A program made the translations under genes and the position numbers. Under the pieces are notes generated by a model. The model did not search any database and had not been told where the DNA came from. It saw nothing but the letters and a program-made list of their open reading frames with translations. A DNA stretch of 64,000 bases from Actinosynnema pretiosum (GTDB taxonomy: Bacteria; Actinomycetota; Actinomycetes; Mycobacteriales; Pseudonocardiaceae). This document shows, one piece after another, positions 44,562-51,936 of the stretch (positions within the stretch are counted from its first letter, which is position 1; each line of letters opens with the position of its first letter). The stretch is from the NCBI RefSeq assembly GCF_024171695.1, contig NZ_JAMTCF010000003.1:481548-545547 (forward strand). Direction: 5' to 3'.

Positions 44562-45029
44562 ATGACCGCCGACGAGGCCCGCGCCCGCATCGCCGAGATC
44601 CGAGGGGCGGGTGGTCGCACGACGGTCGAGGAGCTGGACGTCCTGTGGGCGGCGCTGCCGACCGTGGCGCCGGAGGAGCTGCTGGGGGACTGGCGCGGCA
44701 GCGAGTTCGTGAGCGGCCACAGCTTCGAGGGGAACCTGGAGAAGGCCGGGTGGTACGGCAAGACGTTCACGTCGTTGACCGACGTGACGCCCCTGGTGTG
44801 CCGGGACGCGGACGGCGGGCTGTACGCGAACGAGGAGCTGGCCGGGGGTGGGGCGAGCCTGTGGACGGTCGAGTTCCGGGGCGAGGCGACCGCGACGATG
44901 GTCTACGACGGCAGGCCGGTGCTGGACCACTTCAAGCGGCTCGACGAGCGCGCGGTGCTCGGGGTGATGAACGGCAAGGGCGTGCTGGACGGGGGGAAGC
45001 ACTACTACTTCGTCCTGGAGCGGGCGTGA
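44562..45029 (+). CDS. GXWXG/DUF4334 protein
   Basis: This 155-aa protein has the GxWxG motif (LLGDWRGSEF) in its first third and the DUF4334 block (WTVEFRGEATATMVYDGRPVLDHFK) with a C-terminal GKHYYFVLERA. The family resembles small lipocalin-like or dehydrogenase-linked proteins of unknown role. ATG is preceded by CCCAGGAGG. The stop overlaps the GTG of the alcohol dehydrogenase gene. Confidence 0.88.
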   Translation: MTADEARARIAEIRGAGGRTTVEELDVLWAALPTVAPEELLGDWRGSEFVSGHSFEGNLEKAGWYGKTFTSLTDVTPLVCRDADGGLYANEELAGGGASLWTVEFRGEATATMVYDGRPVLDHFKRLDERAVLGVMNGKGVLDGGKHYYFVLERA

Positions 45030-46114
45030 TCCGCCGCGCCCGCGCGGCCCTGGTCGAACGCCCCGGCGGCCCGTTCGAGGTCCGCGAGGTGGAGCTGGAC
45101 GACCCCAGGCCGGACGAGGTCCTGGTGCGCGTGCTGGCGGCGGGGGTGTGCCACACGGATCTGCTGATGCGCCGGACGTGGCCGGAGCGCTTGCTGCCCA
45201 TGGTCTTCGGTCACGAGGGCGCCGGGGTCGTGGAGGCGGTCGGGGCGGGGGTGGCCTCTGTGGTGGTGGGGGATTCGGTGTGCCTGAGCTACCGGAGCTG
45301 CGGCCGGTGCGCGGAGTGCGCGGCGGGGTGGAACCCGTACTGCCTGCACGCGGGGGCGAACGCGCGGGGCGTGCGGGAGGACGGCAGCACCGCGCTTCGC
45401 CGAGCCGGGACGCCGGTGTACGGCGGGTTCTTCGGCCAGTCGAGCTTCGCGACGCACGCGATCGCGCACGAGAGCAGCGTGGTGAAGGTGCCCGCCGATC
45501 TGCCCCCGGTGGTGGCCGCGCCACTGGGGTGCAGCGTCCAGACGGGGGCCGGGAGGGTGTTCAACGTCCTCAACGCGGCGCCCGGCGAGGTGCTGGTGGT
45601 CTGCGGGGCGGGCGGCGTGGGCCTGAGCGCGCTGCTGGCGGCGAACGTGCGCGGGTGCCGCACGGTCGTGGTGGAGCCGGTGGAGTCCAGGCGCGCGCTG
45701 GCGCTGTCCCTGGGTGCGGCGGCGGCGGTCCCACCGGGAACGCCGCTCGCGGACCTGACCGGCGGCGGCGCCCACCACGCGGTGGACACGACGGGCCGGG
45801 CGGACGCGATCGGCGAGGCGGTGGGGGCGCTGCGCCGGAGGGGGACGCTGGCCCTGGTGGGACTGGGCGGGAAGGTGGAGCTGGACCTGGGAACGCTGGT
45901 GCACAACGGGATTCGCGTCCGAGGCGTGATCGAGGGCGACGCGGTGCCGGGCACGTTGATCCCGGACCTGGTGGCCCTGCACCGGCAGGGCGTCCTGCCG
46001 ATCGAGCGGCTGATCGGGGAGTACCCGTTCGAGCAGATCGAGAGGGCGGCGCAGGACGCGACGACGGGGCGCTGCGTGAAACCGGTGCTGAGGTTCGATC
46101 AGCAGGTCTCGTAG
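45026..46114 (+). CDS. Zinc-dependent alcohol dehydrogenase
   Basis: This 362-aa medium-chain dehydrogenase has the catalytic zinc Cys in GVCHTDLLM, the His/Glu in FGHEGAGVVE, the four-Cys structural zinc motif CxxCxxCx7C (SCGRCAECAAGWNPYC) and the nucleotide motif CGAGGVGLSA. It resembles aryl- or benzyl-alcohol dehydrogenases. The GTG start overlaps the DUF4334 stop. With its TetR and DUF4334 neighbours it may detoxify an alcohol or aldehyde. It is the last core gene before the integrated element. Confidence 0.92.
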   Translation: MIRRARAALVERPGGPFEVREVELDDPRPDEVLVRVLAAGVCHTDLLMRRTWPERLLPMVFGHEGAGVVEAVGAGVASVVVGDSVCLSYRSCGRCAECAAGWNPYCLHAGANARGVREDGSTALRRAGTPVYGGFFGQSSFATHAIAHESSVVKVPADLPPVVAAPLGCSVQTGAGRVFNVLNAAPGEVLVVCGAGGVGLSALLAANVRGCRTVVVEPVESRRALALSLGAAAAVPPGTPLADLTGGGAHHAVDTTGRADAIGEAVGALRRRGTLALVGLGGKVELDLGTLVHNGIRVRGVIEGDAVPGTLIPDLVALHRQGVLPIERLIGEYPFEQIERAAQDATTGRCVKPVLRFDQQVS

Positions 46115-46276
46115 TGCGGCCTGGGTGCCGGAACCACGCCCACGACGATCTCGTGCGATCAACCGGCTTTCGGTCGCCACAGCCGCGCTCGACGTCCTGG
46201 CCAGCGGAAACATCGCGCGTGATGGGGTGGGAGATGAGCCGGGTCTTCCCGCCACGCTCCCGAGAGCCGTGACCTC

Positions 46277-46320
46277 GGGCTTTGGTGGGCCGCCAGGGAC
46301 TCGAACCCTGAACCCGAAGA
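46277..46320. repeat. attL: 44-bp copy of the tRNA-Lys 3' end
   Basis: The 44 bases are identical to 51698-51741, the 3' part of the tRNA-Lys gene, and the similarity extends 8 further bases on the left with one mismatch. To the right the sequence leaves the tRNA, so this is a truncated copy made by integration, not a gene. Confidence 0.93.
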
Positions 46321-46971
46321 GTAAGAGCCTTTGCTTGGCGTTGTTCGCCGATCTTCCTCGATAGTACTCACTACCTGCGTGAACCCGGTCTTGATCTAAG
46401 CACTGTGGACAGTCGCATCTCGACGTTTGTCGTCGTTTTGTGAGAGTTAAGTGTGGGTTGATCTTGGTCCTATCGACCCGCTCATACCCCTGTCATCCCG
46501 ACACTGAGCCTCGAACGCGGCCGATGGCGTTGAGTCAAGGTATTCGTTCCAGCCTTGACGCGGCGTCGCCGGCCGCTGTCATGCTCGCGGCGTCGGGGTG
46601 GTTCGGCCTGGTGCCCGCCGAGCGTTCCCGCGGATTCGTCTAGGGCCTCATCGGTGGCAAGGCGGCGCAGCCATCGCGGCAGTCGAGCGCCGTGCACAGC
46701 AGCTTGGGTGACTGCGCTGGCGCTCGTAGGGAGCCGGGGACGAACCAGGCTCGGATCGGGTCGGCCGTCAGCTGGCGTCTGAGGTCCGGCGCGCAGCGCC
46801 GCCCGGCCGACCGGCGCAGCGAAGCGGATGCCGGGCGTGCCGGGATGGATGCTGGTGAAGCGCCAGACCGCACGCGCCGCCTTGATCCTGTAGAGCCGTA
46901 TTCGGCAACATCATCCATCGAACAATCAAGCTTTCATCCGGTCTAGACGGAGCTGCGAGGAAGATCAGTTT
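46321..46971. other. Left end of the element without a gene
   Basis: No coding frame is supported. It contains a 24-base segment (46436-46459) repeated near the right end, a small inverted repeat (TCAAGG 46533 / CCTTGA 46552), and then a GC-rich block (about 46540-46880) unlike the adjoining AT-rich cargo, possibly older flanking or decayed DNA. The last 90 bases are AT-rich and lie downstream of the ATPase stop. Confidence 0.5.
46436..46459 (+). repeat. Inner direct repeat, left copy
   Basis: TTTTGTGAGAGTTAAGTGTGGG matches TTTTGTGTGGGTTAAGTGTGGG at 51637-51658 in the same orientation with two differences. It sits 116 bases inside attL. It may be an integrase arm-binding site or a trace of an earlier insertion. 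Confidence 0.65.
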
Positions 46972-48927
46972 CTAGTCGCCTGTGATCCAGCTTGATGGAA
47001 CTAGCGCGCGGCCATCCCGCCACGTCTCGACGATGGCGTCCTGGAACCATGCTTCGCTTTTAAGGTCGGCATGGTCTGTGATAATGGCTTGGAAGTTTCT
47101 GCTCTTTGCCTCGGCAAGGCCATGAAAAAGAACAATAATCCGCGAGAGTGCAGCCCTGTCCTCATCGAGAAGTTCTGATGCATCGCCAGGAGTTTGGTCG
47201 GCAGGAAAGTACACCTGAGAAGGCTGATCGATCACCATGAATCGGGGAACCGGTGACTGATGTTCAATAAAGTAGTTATGAAGAGACAAGAGTGTGACGA
47301 CGTGATATCCGAGCCAGTTCTCGCCGCTACCAATCTCCTGCAAGCTCCGCGGACCGGATTCTGTATCAACTACGACCGTGAGGTTGCGATAGTTCAAGCG
47401 AACTGGCGAGTTCGAATGCTCCAAGCCCAACCTGCTGGCAAGTCGTGTCATAGTGCTGGAGACGCGCGATATGGCGCTTTCAAGCCTTTGAGCGACTGTG
47501 TCTGGATCCAGTTCGACTCGTAGCGTCTCGGCGCGTCCCTGCAATGTGGAGAGCAGCTCGGAGACTGCAATGTCGCTGACAGGCCCTGCTGCGTTTTCGA
47601 GATATAGGCTGATTCTGCCGCGGACAAGCGCTCGCCGCACGGCACGATCGCGCGCTACTTGAAGGCGTTGCTGGTTCCCGATTGCTTCATCGATCTCGGT
47701 CTGGTTTGATCGGAGAAGTTCGCTTATTTGCTGACGGTTCTCTCTAATTTCCGCAAAGGCATTCTGAATTGCCGGGATGTTCTCCCGTACAGCACTTATT
47801 TGAGCATCAATTTCTGTCAGGTGATTCCGCAGCTCTGAAACGAGTGTGACAGGTGTGGAAATGCGTGAATCGCAAACTGGGCAGACGTCGGAATTGTTCG
47901 TTTCTGAATTGGTCAGGCGAAGCAGCTCGATGGATTGAAGTCGGGCCCCTTGTTCTGCGGCTTCTCCATTAAAATCTGTATGCGCAGACAGAAGCTTTTG
48001 AAGATTTTCTGACTCAATCCGCAAGGCTTGACTGCGTTGCCTCAGGTTGTTCCGAGTCTCGAATAGCGCATCCAGAGCTTCTGATGTCAGCTCTTCATCT
48101 ATTGGGCGGTCAGGATCTGAGTCGATAGCAAGCTGCAAAAGCTGTATGGCCTGTGACTGATCAATTTCTGAACTGTCGGTAACTTGAATCAGGTCAACTT
48201 CCTCTGCTTCCCGCAGAAGCCCTATCGTTCGCCCTGATACCCCGCTGATTGTGACAGCTTCATGAATTGTTCGTGTCAGGCTCTTTATCTCACGATCAAG
48301 GTTCCGAAGTTCAACTCTTTTGGAGAGGTAATCTCTGTCTACTGTCCCCAGAAAATATGGAAGTGCATCCTTTATCGCTTGATCAGCGAATTGCTGACCT
48401 TGGGAGTGGAACAATATCGTTGGGTTTGCGATCTCCTCCTGTGCCTGGAACACAAAGTACAGACTGTGGCGGATGTTTACTGCAAACCGATCGCGAGTTC
48501 CGCTGCCAACCTCGGTCTGGTTTCCCTGGATTCCGGCTAGGCGGGAGAGGAGCGATCTAGCGCCGGCCAGATCGACATTGTCTGCCAAAGATTCAAGCAG
48601 CGGGGCGTCCGCACTGTCTCCATCACGGAAGCTTATGTGCATTGTTGACGTCGTGTTCTTGCCTTCGCGAGGCAGCCCGCGTGAAGTTAAGGCTATTCCC
48701 TGGTCGGTCTGAAGCTCCAGGGCGAAGCGCTGCACATACTTTCGAATTACTCCTGTGGGCACGTGGCAGCTCTTGCTGCCAAGGCAGTAATCGATAATGT
48801 GCAAGACCGAGGTCTTGCCAGTCTTAGAGGCACCAGTGATGACGTTCAAAGAGTTCAACTTGAACGTCAGTTTTCTTACGTCCCCAAGCTTTGAGTAGAG
48901 GTAAATTGCGCGGATCTGAAAGGTCAT
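46972..48927 (-). CDS. ABC-3C system ATPase, DUF3732 (SMC/Rad50-like)
   Basis: This 651-aa ATPase starts TFQIRAIYLYSKLGDVRKL, with Walker A GASKTGKT at 32-39. A long helical, coiled-coil middle carries a Rad50-like CPVC hook (Cys349/Cys352). The C-terminal half-domain has the signature GSGENWLG (533-540), Walker B MVIDQPSQ (564-571) and His619 of the H-loop. The early IIDYCLGSKSCHVPTG segment is typical of DUF3732. It should dimerise on nucleic acid or act as a sensor/switch for the effector. The ATG overlaps the middle-component stop (ATGA); the longer upstream frame is not used. Confidence 0.9.
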   Translation of the reverse strand: MTFQIRAIYLYSKLGDVRKLTFKLNSLNVITGASKTGKTSVLHIIDYCLGSKSCHVPTGVIRKYVQRFALELQTDQGIALTSRGLPREGKNTTSTMHISFRDGDSADAPLLESLADNVDLAGARSLLSRLAGIQGNQTEVGSGTRDRFAVNIRHSLYFVFQAQEEIANPTILFHSQGQQFADQAIKDALPYFLGTVDRDYLSKRVELRNLDREIKSLTRTIHEAVTISGVSGRTIGLLREAEEVDLIQVTDSSEIDQSQAIQLLQLAIDSDPDRPIDEELTSEALDALFETRNNLRQRSQALRIESENLQKLLSAHTDFNGEAAEQGARLQSIELLRLTNSETNNSDVCPVCDSRISTPVTLVSELRNHLTEIDAQISAVRENIPAIQNAFAEIRENRQQISELLRSNQTEIDEAIGNQQRLQVARDRAVRRALVRGRISLYLENAAGPVSDIAVSELLSTLQGRAETLRVELDPDTVAQRLESAISRVSSTMTRLASRLGLEHSNSPVRLNYRNLTVVVDTESGPRSLQEIGSGENWLGYHVVTLLSLHNYFIEHQSPVPRFMVIDQPSQVYFPADQTPGDASELLDEDRAALSRIIVLFHGLAEAKSRNFQAIITDHADLKSEAWFQDAIVETWRDGRALVPSSWITGD

Positions 48928-49421
48928 GGTCGTACCCCAAGAAGTGCCGCCACGGTGGAATCGCTGCCGCTCAGTGAAAACCATCTGCCGAGAAAATACG
49001 ATGCCCTCTGGCACTCCTGGACTTCGACGGTTAAGCCTGAGATCTTTTTAGTGGGGCCACGGCCAGATACGTGAAGGCGACCGCGAGAAATTGTGTACAG
49101 GTCGTAGTGCAACCCGAACATTAGAGCATCGTTCAGATAAGGTATTAGGGCGCGGCAAGCAGGCGCAATCATTGTCAGTTCACGCGCATGTTCTTGCGTC
49201 CAACTGCCGAGCTTGCTTGATACCGTCATCGTCAATAGCTCACGTATGTCTGACCGCAAAGACATCGTTGTGGCTACAAAGGCCAGAAATGTTGAAATGC
49301 CCGCACTGTTTTCGGAGGCTGTTCCTTCAGCCGCCCGACGAACTAGAAGGGCAAGAAAGGCAGGGTTGTAGAGCGCGGCTTCCTCTGGTGGTCGTCCGGT
49401 CCTATACCTAGACACTCTCAC
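48924..49421 (-). CDS. ABC-3C system middle component
   Basis: This 165-aa protein matches the middle-component pattern of ABC-three-component systems: an N-terminal ALYNPAFLALLVRRA, a central helical region, and a C-terminal RASYFLGRWFSLSG followed by LLGVRP. In the proposed model the middle component bridges the ATPase and the effector protein. The GTG at 49421 lies 14 bases inside the upstream gene, and its stop overlaps the ATPase start. Codon use is AT-rich, like its partners. GTG at 49415 is an alternative start. Confidence 0.82.
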   Translation of the reverse strand: MRVSRYRTGRPPEEAALYNPAFLALLVRRAAEGTASENSAGISTFLAFVATTMSLRSDIRELLTMTVSSKLGSWTQEHARELTMIAPACRALIPYLNDALMFGLHYDLYTISRGRLHVSGRGPTKKISGLTVEVQECQRASYFLGRWFSLSGSDSTVAALLGVRP

Positions 49422-50613
49422 TCACCGGCTCAAGCAGAGCGATCAGCTTGGCAACATATTCAGGGTGCCATCCGACTCGCTGTTCATCTGCGAGCAGGTG
49501 ATACGATCCGCGGGTAACAAAAGGCTCAGTGCAGTTCGGCCTAATTGGGGCGGGGAAAGCTTGCTCTACCCATCGGTATACTTCTTTGGCTGCCGCAATT
49601 TTCTCAGCCTCGGCCGCTTCTGGAGATATCTCATCAGCGATTCGATCGAAAACGATCTCCCACTCTTCTACCAGTCGTCTCTCGAATTGATCGATCTCAC
49701 CTGGGAGTACAAGACCATGTCGTAGCCATTGAGATCTTTGTGTGTAAGCGCGTAGATAGTCCCGCACTGCGGTCTGTATTCGTTTGGCGCTGATGCTTGC
49801 CCAGGATAGTTGGTGGTAGAAGATTCGGTCGAAAAATTTATCTAGATCCACCTGAAGCTCAGAGGCGATTGCCGAGTCGATCGGAAGATTATCGGGACGA
49901 AGCTGATCGCGAAGTTCCATGGTGAAGGCATCAAGGTCTGCCGCATTGATCCCATCGCGCTTGCCAGCCATGCAATCCATACATTGCTGAAACCACCAGC
50001 CTTCCAGTCTTTGCATGATGTAGTCGAGGTGGTTCCCGCGCGTACCGACTCGAAAGAACTTCTTAATTCTTTCTAGTACCGCGTCGTTGTCATCGCTCTT
50101 GGCGAGCACGTGAACTGAATTTAGTAGATCAAGCTTCGTTTGATCCGTCAGCTTGCCGTAAGCTTCGACTGCCTTTTTGAGTTCTTGATTCTTTGTCTTT
50201 TTTGCGGCGGTATCGAGACACTCTTTCGCTTTGTTGATATCTCGCTTTGCTTCGTCCGGTTGAAGGAAGTATCCCGCAGAGTCGGGAGTTAGTTCGGCGG
50301 TGGTTATCAGATAGAGTGTCGTCTCAGATGTGACGATCGTCTTCTTGAAAATTCCGTCGGACCATATCCGTAGCGTTTTCCAGAGGTCCGTAGAGTAGTC
50401 GGTAAGCTGGACCCCTTCTTTGCGGAGTTTGAGTTGCCGAAGCTCGCGTCCAGCGCCATCTATGATCTCGACGTCATCTGCTGATTCGATGGAGATGCTC
50501 CAGTCGAGACCGGTGGTCTGGATTTTTTCAAGGGCCCGGTGCAGCGAGTATCTGAACTGATACGCATATCCGAGTGCTGAGGCGCTCGCCTCAAACTTGG
50601 AATCGCTGCTCAT
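49408..50613 (-). CDS. ABC-3C system C-terminal-component protein with predicted nuclease N-terminus
   Basis: This 401-aa protein has an N-terminal domain with GYAYQFR (15-21), Glu43 with Asp46/Asp47 in ESADDVEI, and Gln60-x-Lys62 in LRQLKLR. That is an E-DD-QxK arrangement of restriction-endonuclease-like (PD-(D/E)xK, Cap4/DUF4297-like) domains, followed by LTDYSTDLWKTLRIW. The C-terminal half is helical (WWFQQCMDCMAGK; DKFFDRIFYHQL; WHPEYVAKLIAL) and fits the interaction domain of ABC-3C proteins. It is first in the operon, with a GAAGAGGG ribosome-binding site. The nuclease call is a motif-level inference. Confidence 0.8.
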   Translation of the reverse strand: MSSDSKFEASASALGYAYQFRYSLHRALEKIQTTGLDWSISIESADDVEIIDGAGRELRQLKLRKEGVQLTDYSTDLWKTLRIWSDGIFKKTIVTSETTLYLITTAELTPDSAGYFLQPDEAKRDINKAKECLDTAAKKTKNQELKKAVEAYGKLTDQTKLDLLNSVHVLAKSDDNDAVLERIKKFFRVGTRGNHLDYIMQRLEGWWFQQCMDCMAGKRDGINAADLDAFTMELRDQLRPDNLPIDSAIASELQVDLDKFFDRIFYHQLSWASISAKRIQTAVRDYLRAYTQRSQWLRHGLVLPGEIDQFERRLVEEWEIVFDRIADEISPEAAEAEKIAAAKEVYRWVEQAFPAPIRPNCTEPFVTRGSYHLLADEQRVGWHPEYVAKLIALLEPVSESV

Positions 50614-50755
50614 AGGCCCTCTTCTCTTAAACCTTGAGATGAAGGTTACTGTGGGTGTTCGCTAGTGTCATTAACCCATCGGCGTTCACCTCCAGAGTGT
50701 TACCCCCCCCATCGCAGGTGAGCATGCCCTGATCGGGTCTCCTTCAGGAGCTGAT
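50614..50755. promoter_or_regulatory. Promoter region of the ABC-3C operon
   Basis: This AT-rich gap between the divergent effector gene and integrase remnant holds the minus-strand ribosome-binding site AAGAGAAGAGGG immediately before the effector ATG. No clear -35/-10 pair or operator palindrome is visible, and no dedicated regulator gene exists in the element. Confidence 0.45.
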
Positions 50756-51629
50756 GTGGACGTTCTGGCTAGACGTGCGGCAGAGCTAGCACGTGATCAG
50801 CTAGCAATCGAGAAGCCTCGTCGATGGAGACATGTCCAAGGCGTTGCGCTCAGGGCGCGGCTCGCGGGTCGGTTGTTCGAGGCTCACGAGAATGTCTCGG
50901 GGGCACTGCGGATCGCTGTCCGGGACAAGGCGCTGGACACGAACCCGGTCAGGGAGGCGGAACCGCTGGAGGCTGGCCGCAAGAAGAGTCCGCGGGCGCT
51001 CACGCTGGAGGAACGGGTCCGCTGGCTCGACATGCTGGAGTCGCACCCCAAGGCCGTGAAGCGGGACCTGCCTGACCTGTCGCGCTTCATGATGGCCACG
51101 GGCGTTCGCATCGGTGAGGCGCTGGCCGTCTACTGGGAGGACGTCGACTTTGAGGCTGGCACGGTCGCCGTGAACTACACGGTGATCCGGGTCAAGGACA
51201 TCGGGCTGATCCGGAAGTCGACCAAGACGGAGGCCGGTGAGCGAACGCTCCTGCTCCCACGATGGGCGCTCGACATGCTCCAAAGGAGGCGCAAGACCAC
51301 CAGCTTCCCGAACGGGGCCGGTCTTCCCGGATGCCCTTGGTGGGCTCCGCGACCCGTCCAACACCCGGAAGGACCTCCGGAAAGCGAGGGGCGGCGACGA
51401 GTTCGCCTGGGTGACCTCGCACGTCTTCAGGAAGACGGCGGCGACCATCCTCGATGAGGCGGGGCTTTCCGCGCGGCAGGTCGCGGACCAGCTCGGCTAC
51501 GCTCGGCCGTCCATGGCGCAGGACACCTACATGGGTCGGAAGCTGGTCGACCGGCGGGCCGCTGACGCCCTGGAGGACGCGCTCGGCGGCCCGAAAGGTG
51601 ATCAAGCTGAAGACGACGAAGTTGAATGA
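50756..51629 (+). pseudogene. Frameshifted and N-terminally eroded tyrosine integrase
   Basis: The first frame (50756 to about 51300) covers part of the core-binding domain (NVSGALRIAVRDKALDTNPV) and the first catalytic Arg in MMATGVRIGEALAVYW. The catalytic C-terminus continues in the +1 frame: GPVFPDALGGLRDPSNTRKD, the HxxR box TSHVFRKTA at about 51414, and the Tyr nucleophile (TAC at 51528) in DTYMGRK. A frameshift at about 51285-51325 separates them. The N-terminal arm-binding domain is missing or unrecognisable, so full-length integrase cannot be made without recoding. Confidence 0.88.
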
Positions 51630-51636
51630 CCAGCGG

Positions 51637-51660
51637 TTTTGTGTGGGTTAAGTGTGGGGA
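51637..51660 (+). repeat. Inner direct repeat, right copy
   Basis: This is the counterpart of 46436-46459 (two differences in 22 bases), located 37 bases inside the right att site and just after the integrase remnant. Confidence 0.65.
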
Positions 51661-51697
51661 AACCCAGACAAAGCGAAATCCCCAGGCCTGTGACCTG

Positions 51698-51741
51698 GGG
51701 CTTTGGTGGGCCGCCAGGGACTCGAACCCTGAACCCGAAGA
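51698..51741. repeat. attR within the tRNA-Lys gene
   Basis: These 44 bases are identical to 46277-46320. They comprise the 3' half of the intact tRNA from the anticodon arm to beyond the CCA end. The integration therefore left the tRNA functional on this side. Confidence 0.93.
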
Positions 51742-51779
51742 TTAAAAGTCTCCTGCTCTGCCAATTGAGCTAGCAGCCC
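51704..51779 (-). tRNA. tRNA-Lys (anticodon UUU)
   Basis: Read on the minus strand it begins GGGCTGCTAGCTCAATTGGC and has a CTTTTAA anticodon loop (anticodon TTT), the T-arm GTTCGAGTCCC, and an acceptor stem pairing GGGCTGC with GCGGCCC. The CCA end is encoded, giving 76 bases. It is the integration target of the neighbouring element, and the truncated copy lies at 46277. Confidence 0.96.
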
Positions 51780-51906
51780 TCACCCCACAGCTTAGCGGAG
51801 CGCGCCCCCTCCTAGCCCGTCCCCGGCCCCTGCCTCCCGCAGTCGCCGGGTGTGCCCCCCGACACGTTCCGCCGTTCCCCCACGCGCACCCCCTACGTCC
51901 AGCTAT

Positions 51907-51924
51907 CTTCGTCACCAGACGAAG
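51907..51924. promoter_or_regulatory. Small inverted repeat upstream of the NfeD-like gene
   Basis: CTTCGTC-ACCA-GACGAAG lies just before the GGGAGG ribosome-binding site of the TTG-start gene. It could be an operator or an mRNA hairpin that limits initiation. Confidence 0.4.
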
Positions 51925-51936
51925 CTGGGAGGTTCG

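Larger units (their letters stand above)
46277..51741. mobile_element. Small integrative element in tRNA-Lys carrying an ABC-3C system
   Basis: The element is bounded by 44-bp direct repeats of the tRNA-Lys 3' end. A circular form would be about 5.4 kb. The contents from left to right are about 650 bases without a gene, a three-gene minus-strand operon that is clearly AT-richer and uses AT-ending codons unlike both flanks, and a degenerate tyrosine integrase next to the intact tRNA, as in typical tRNA-integrating islands. No replication, conjugation or phage structural genes are present. The broken integrase suggests the element is now fixed. Confidence 0.9.

Noticed and set aside
46277..46320. 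Second tRNA-Lys gene
   Set aside because: Only the 3' part is present; the anticodon arm is incomplete and the 5' half is missing. It is an att remnant.
46440..46946. Short frames at the left end of the element
   Set aside because: No consistent codon bias, no ribosome-binding site and no recognisable product.
47260..48712. Plus-strand short frames inside the ABC-3C ATPase gene
   Set aside because: They lie opposite well-defined ATPase motifs and have no start context or domain.
48928..49014. 29-codon N-terminal extension of the ABC-3C ATPase
   Set aside because: The extension overlaps the middle-component gene, and ATPase homology begins at the ATG overlapping that gene's stop.
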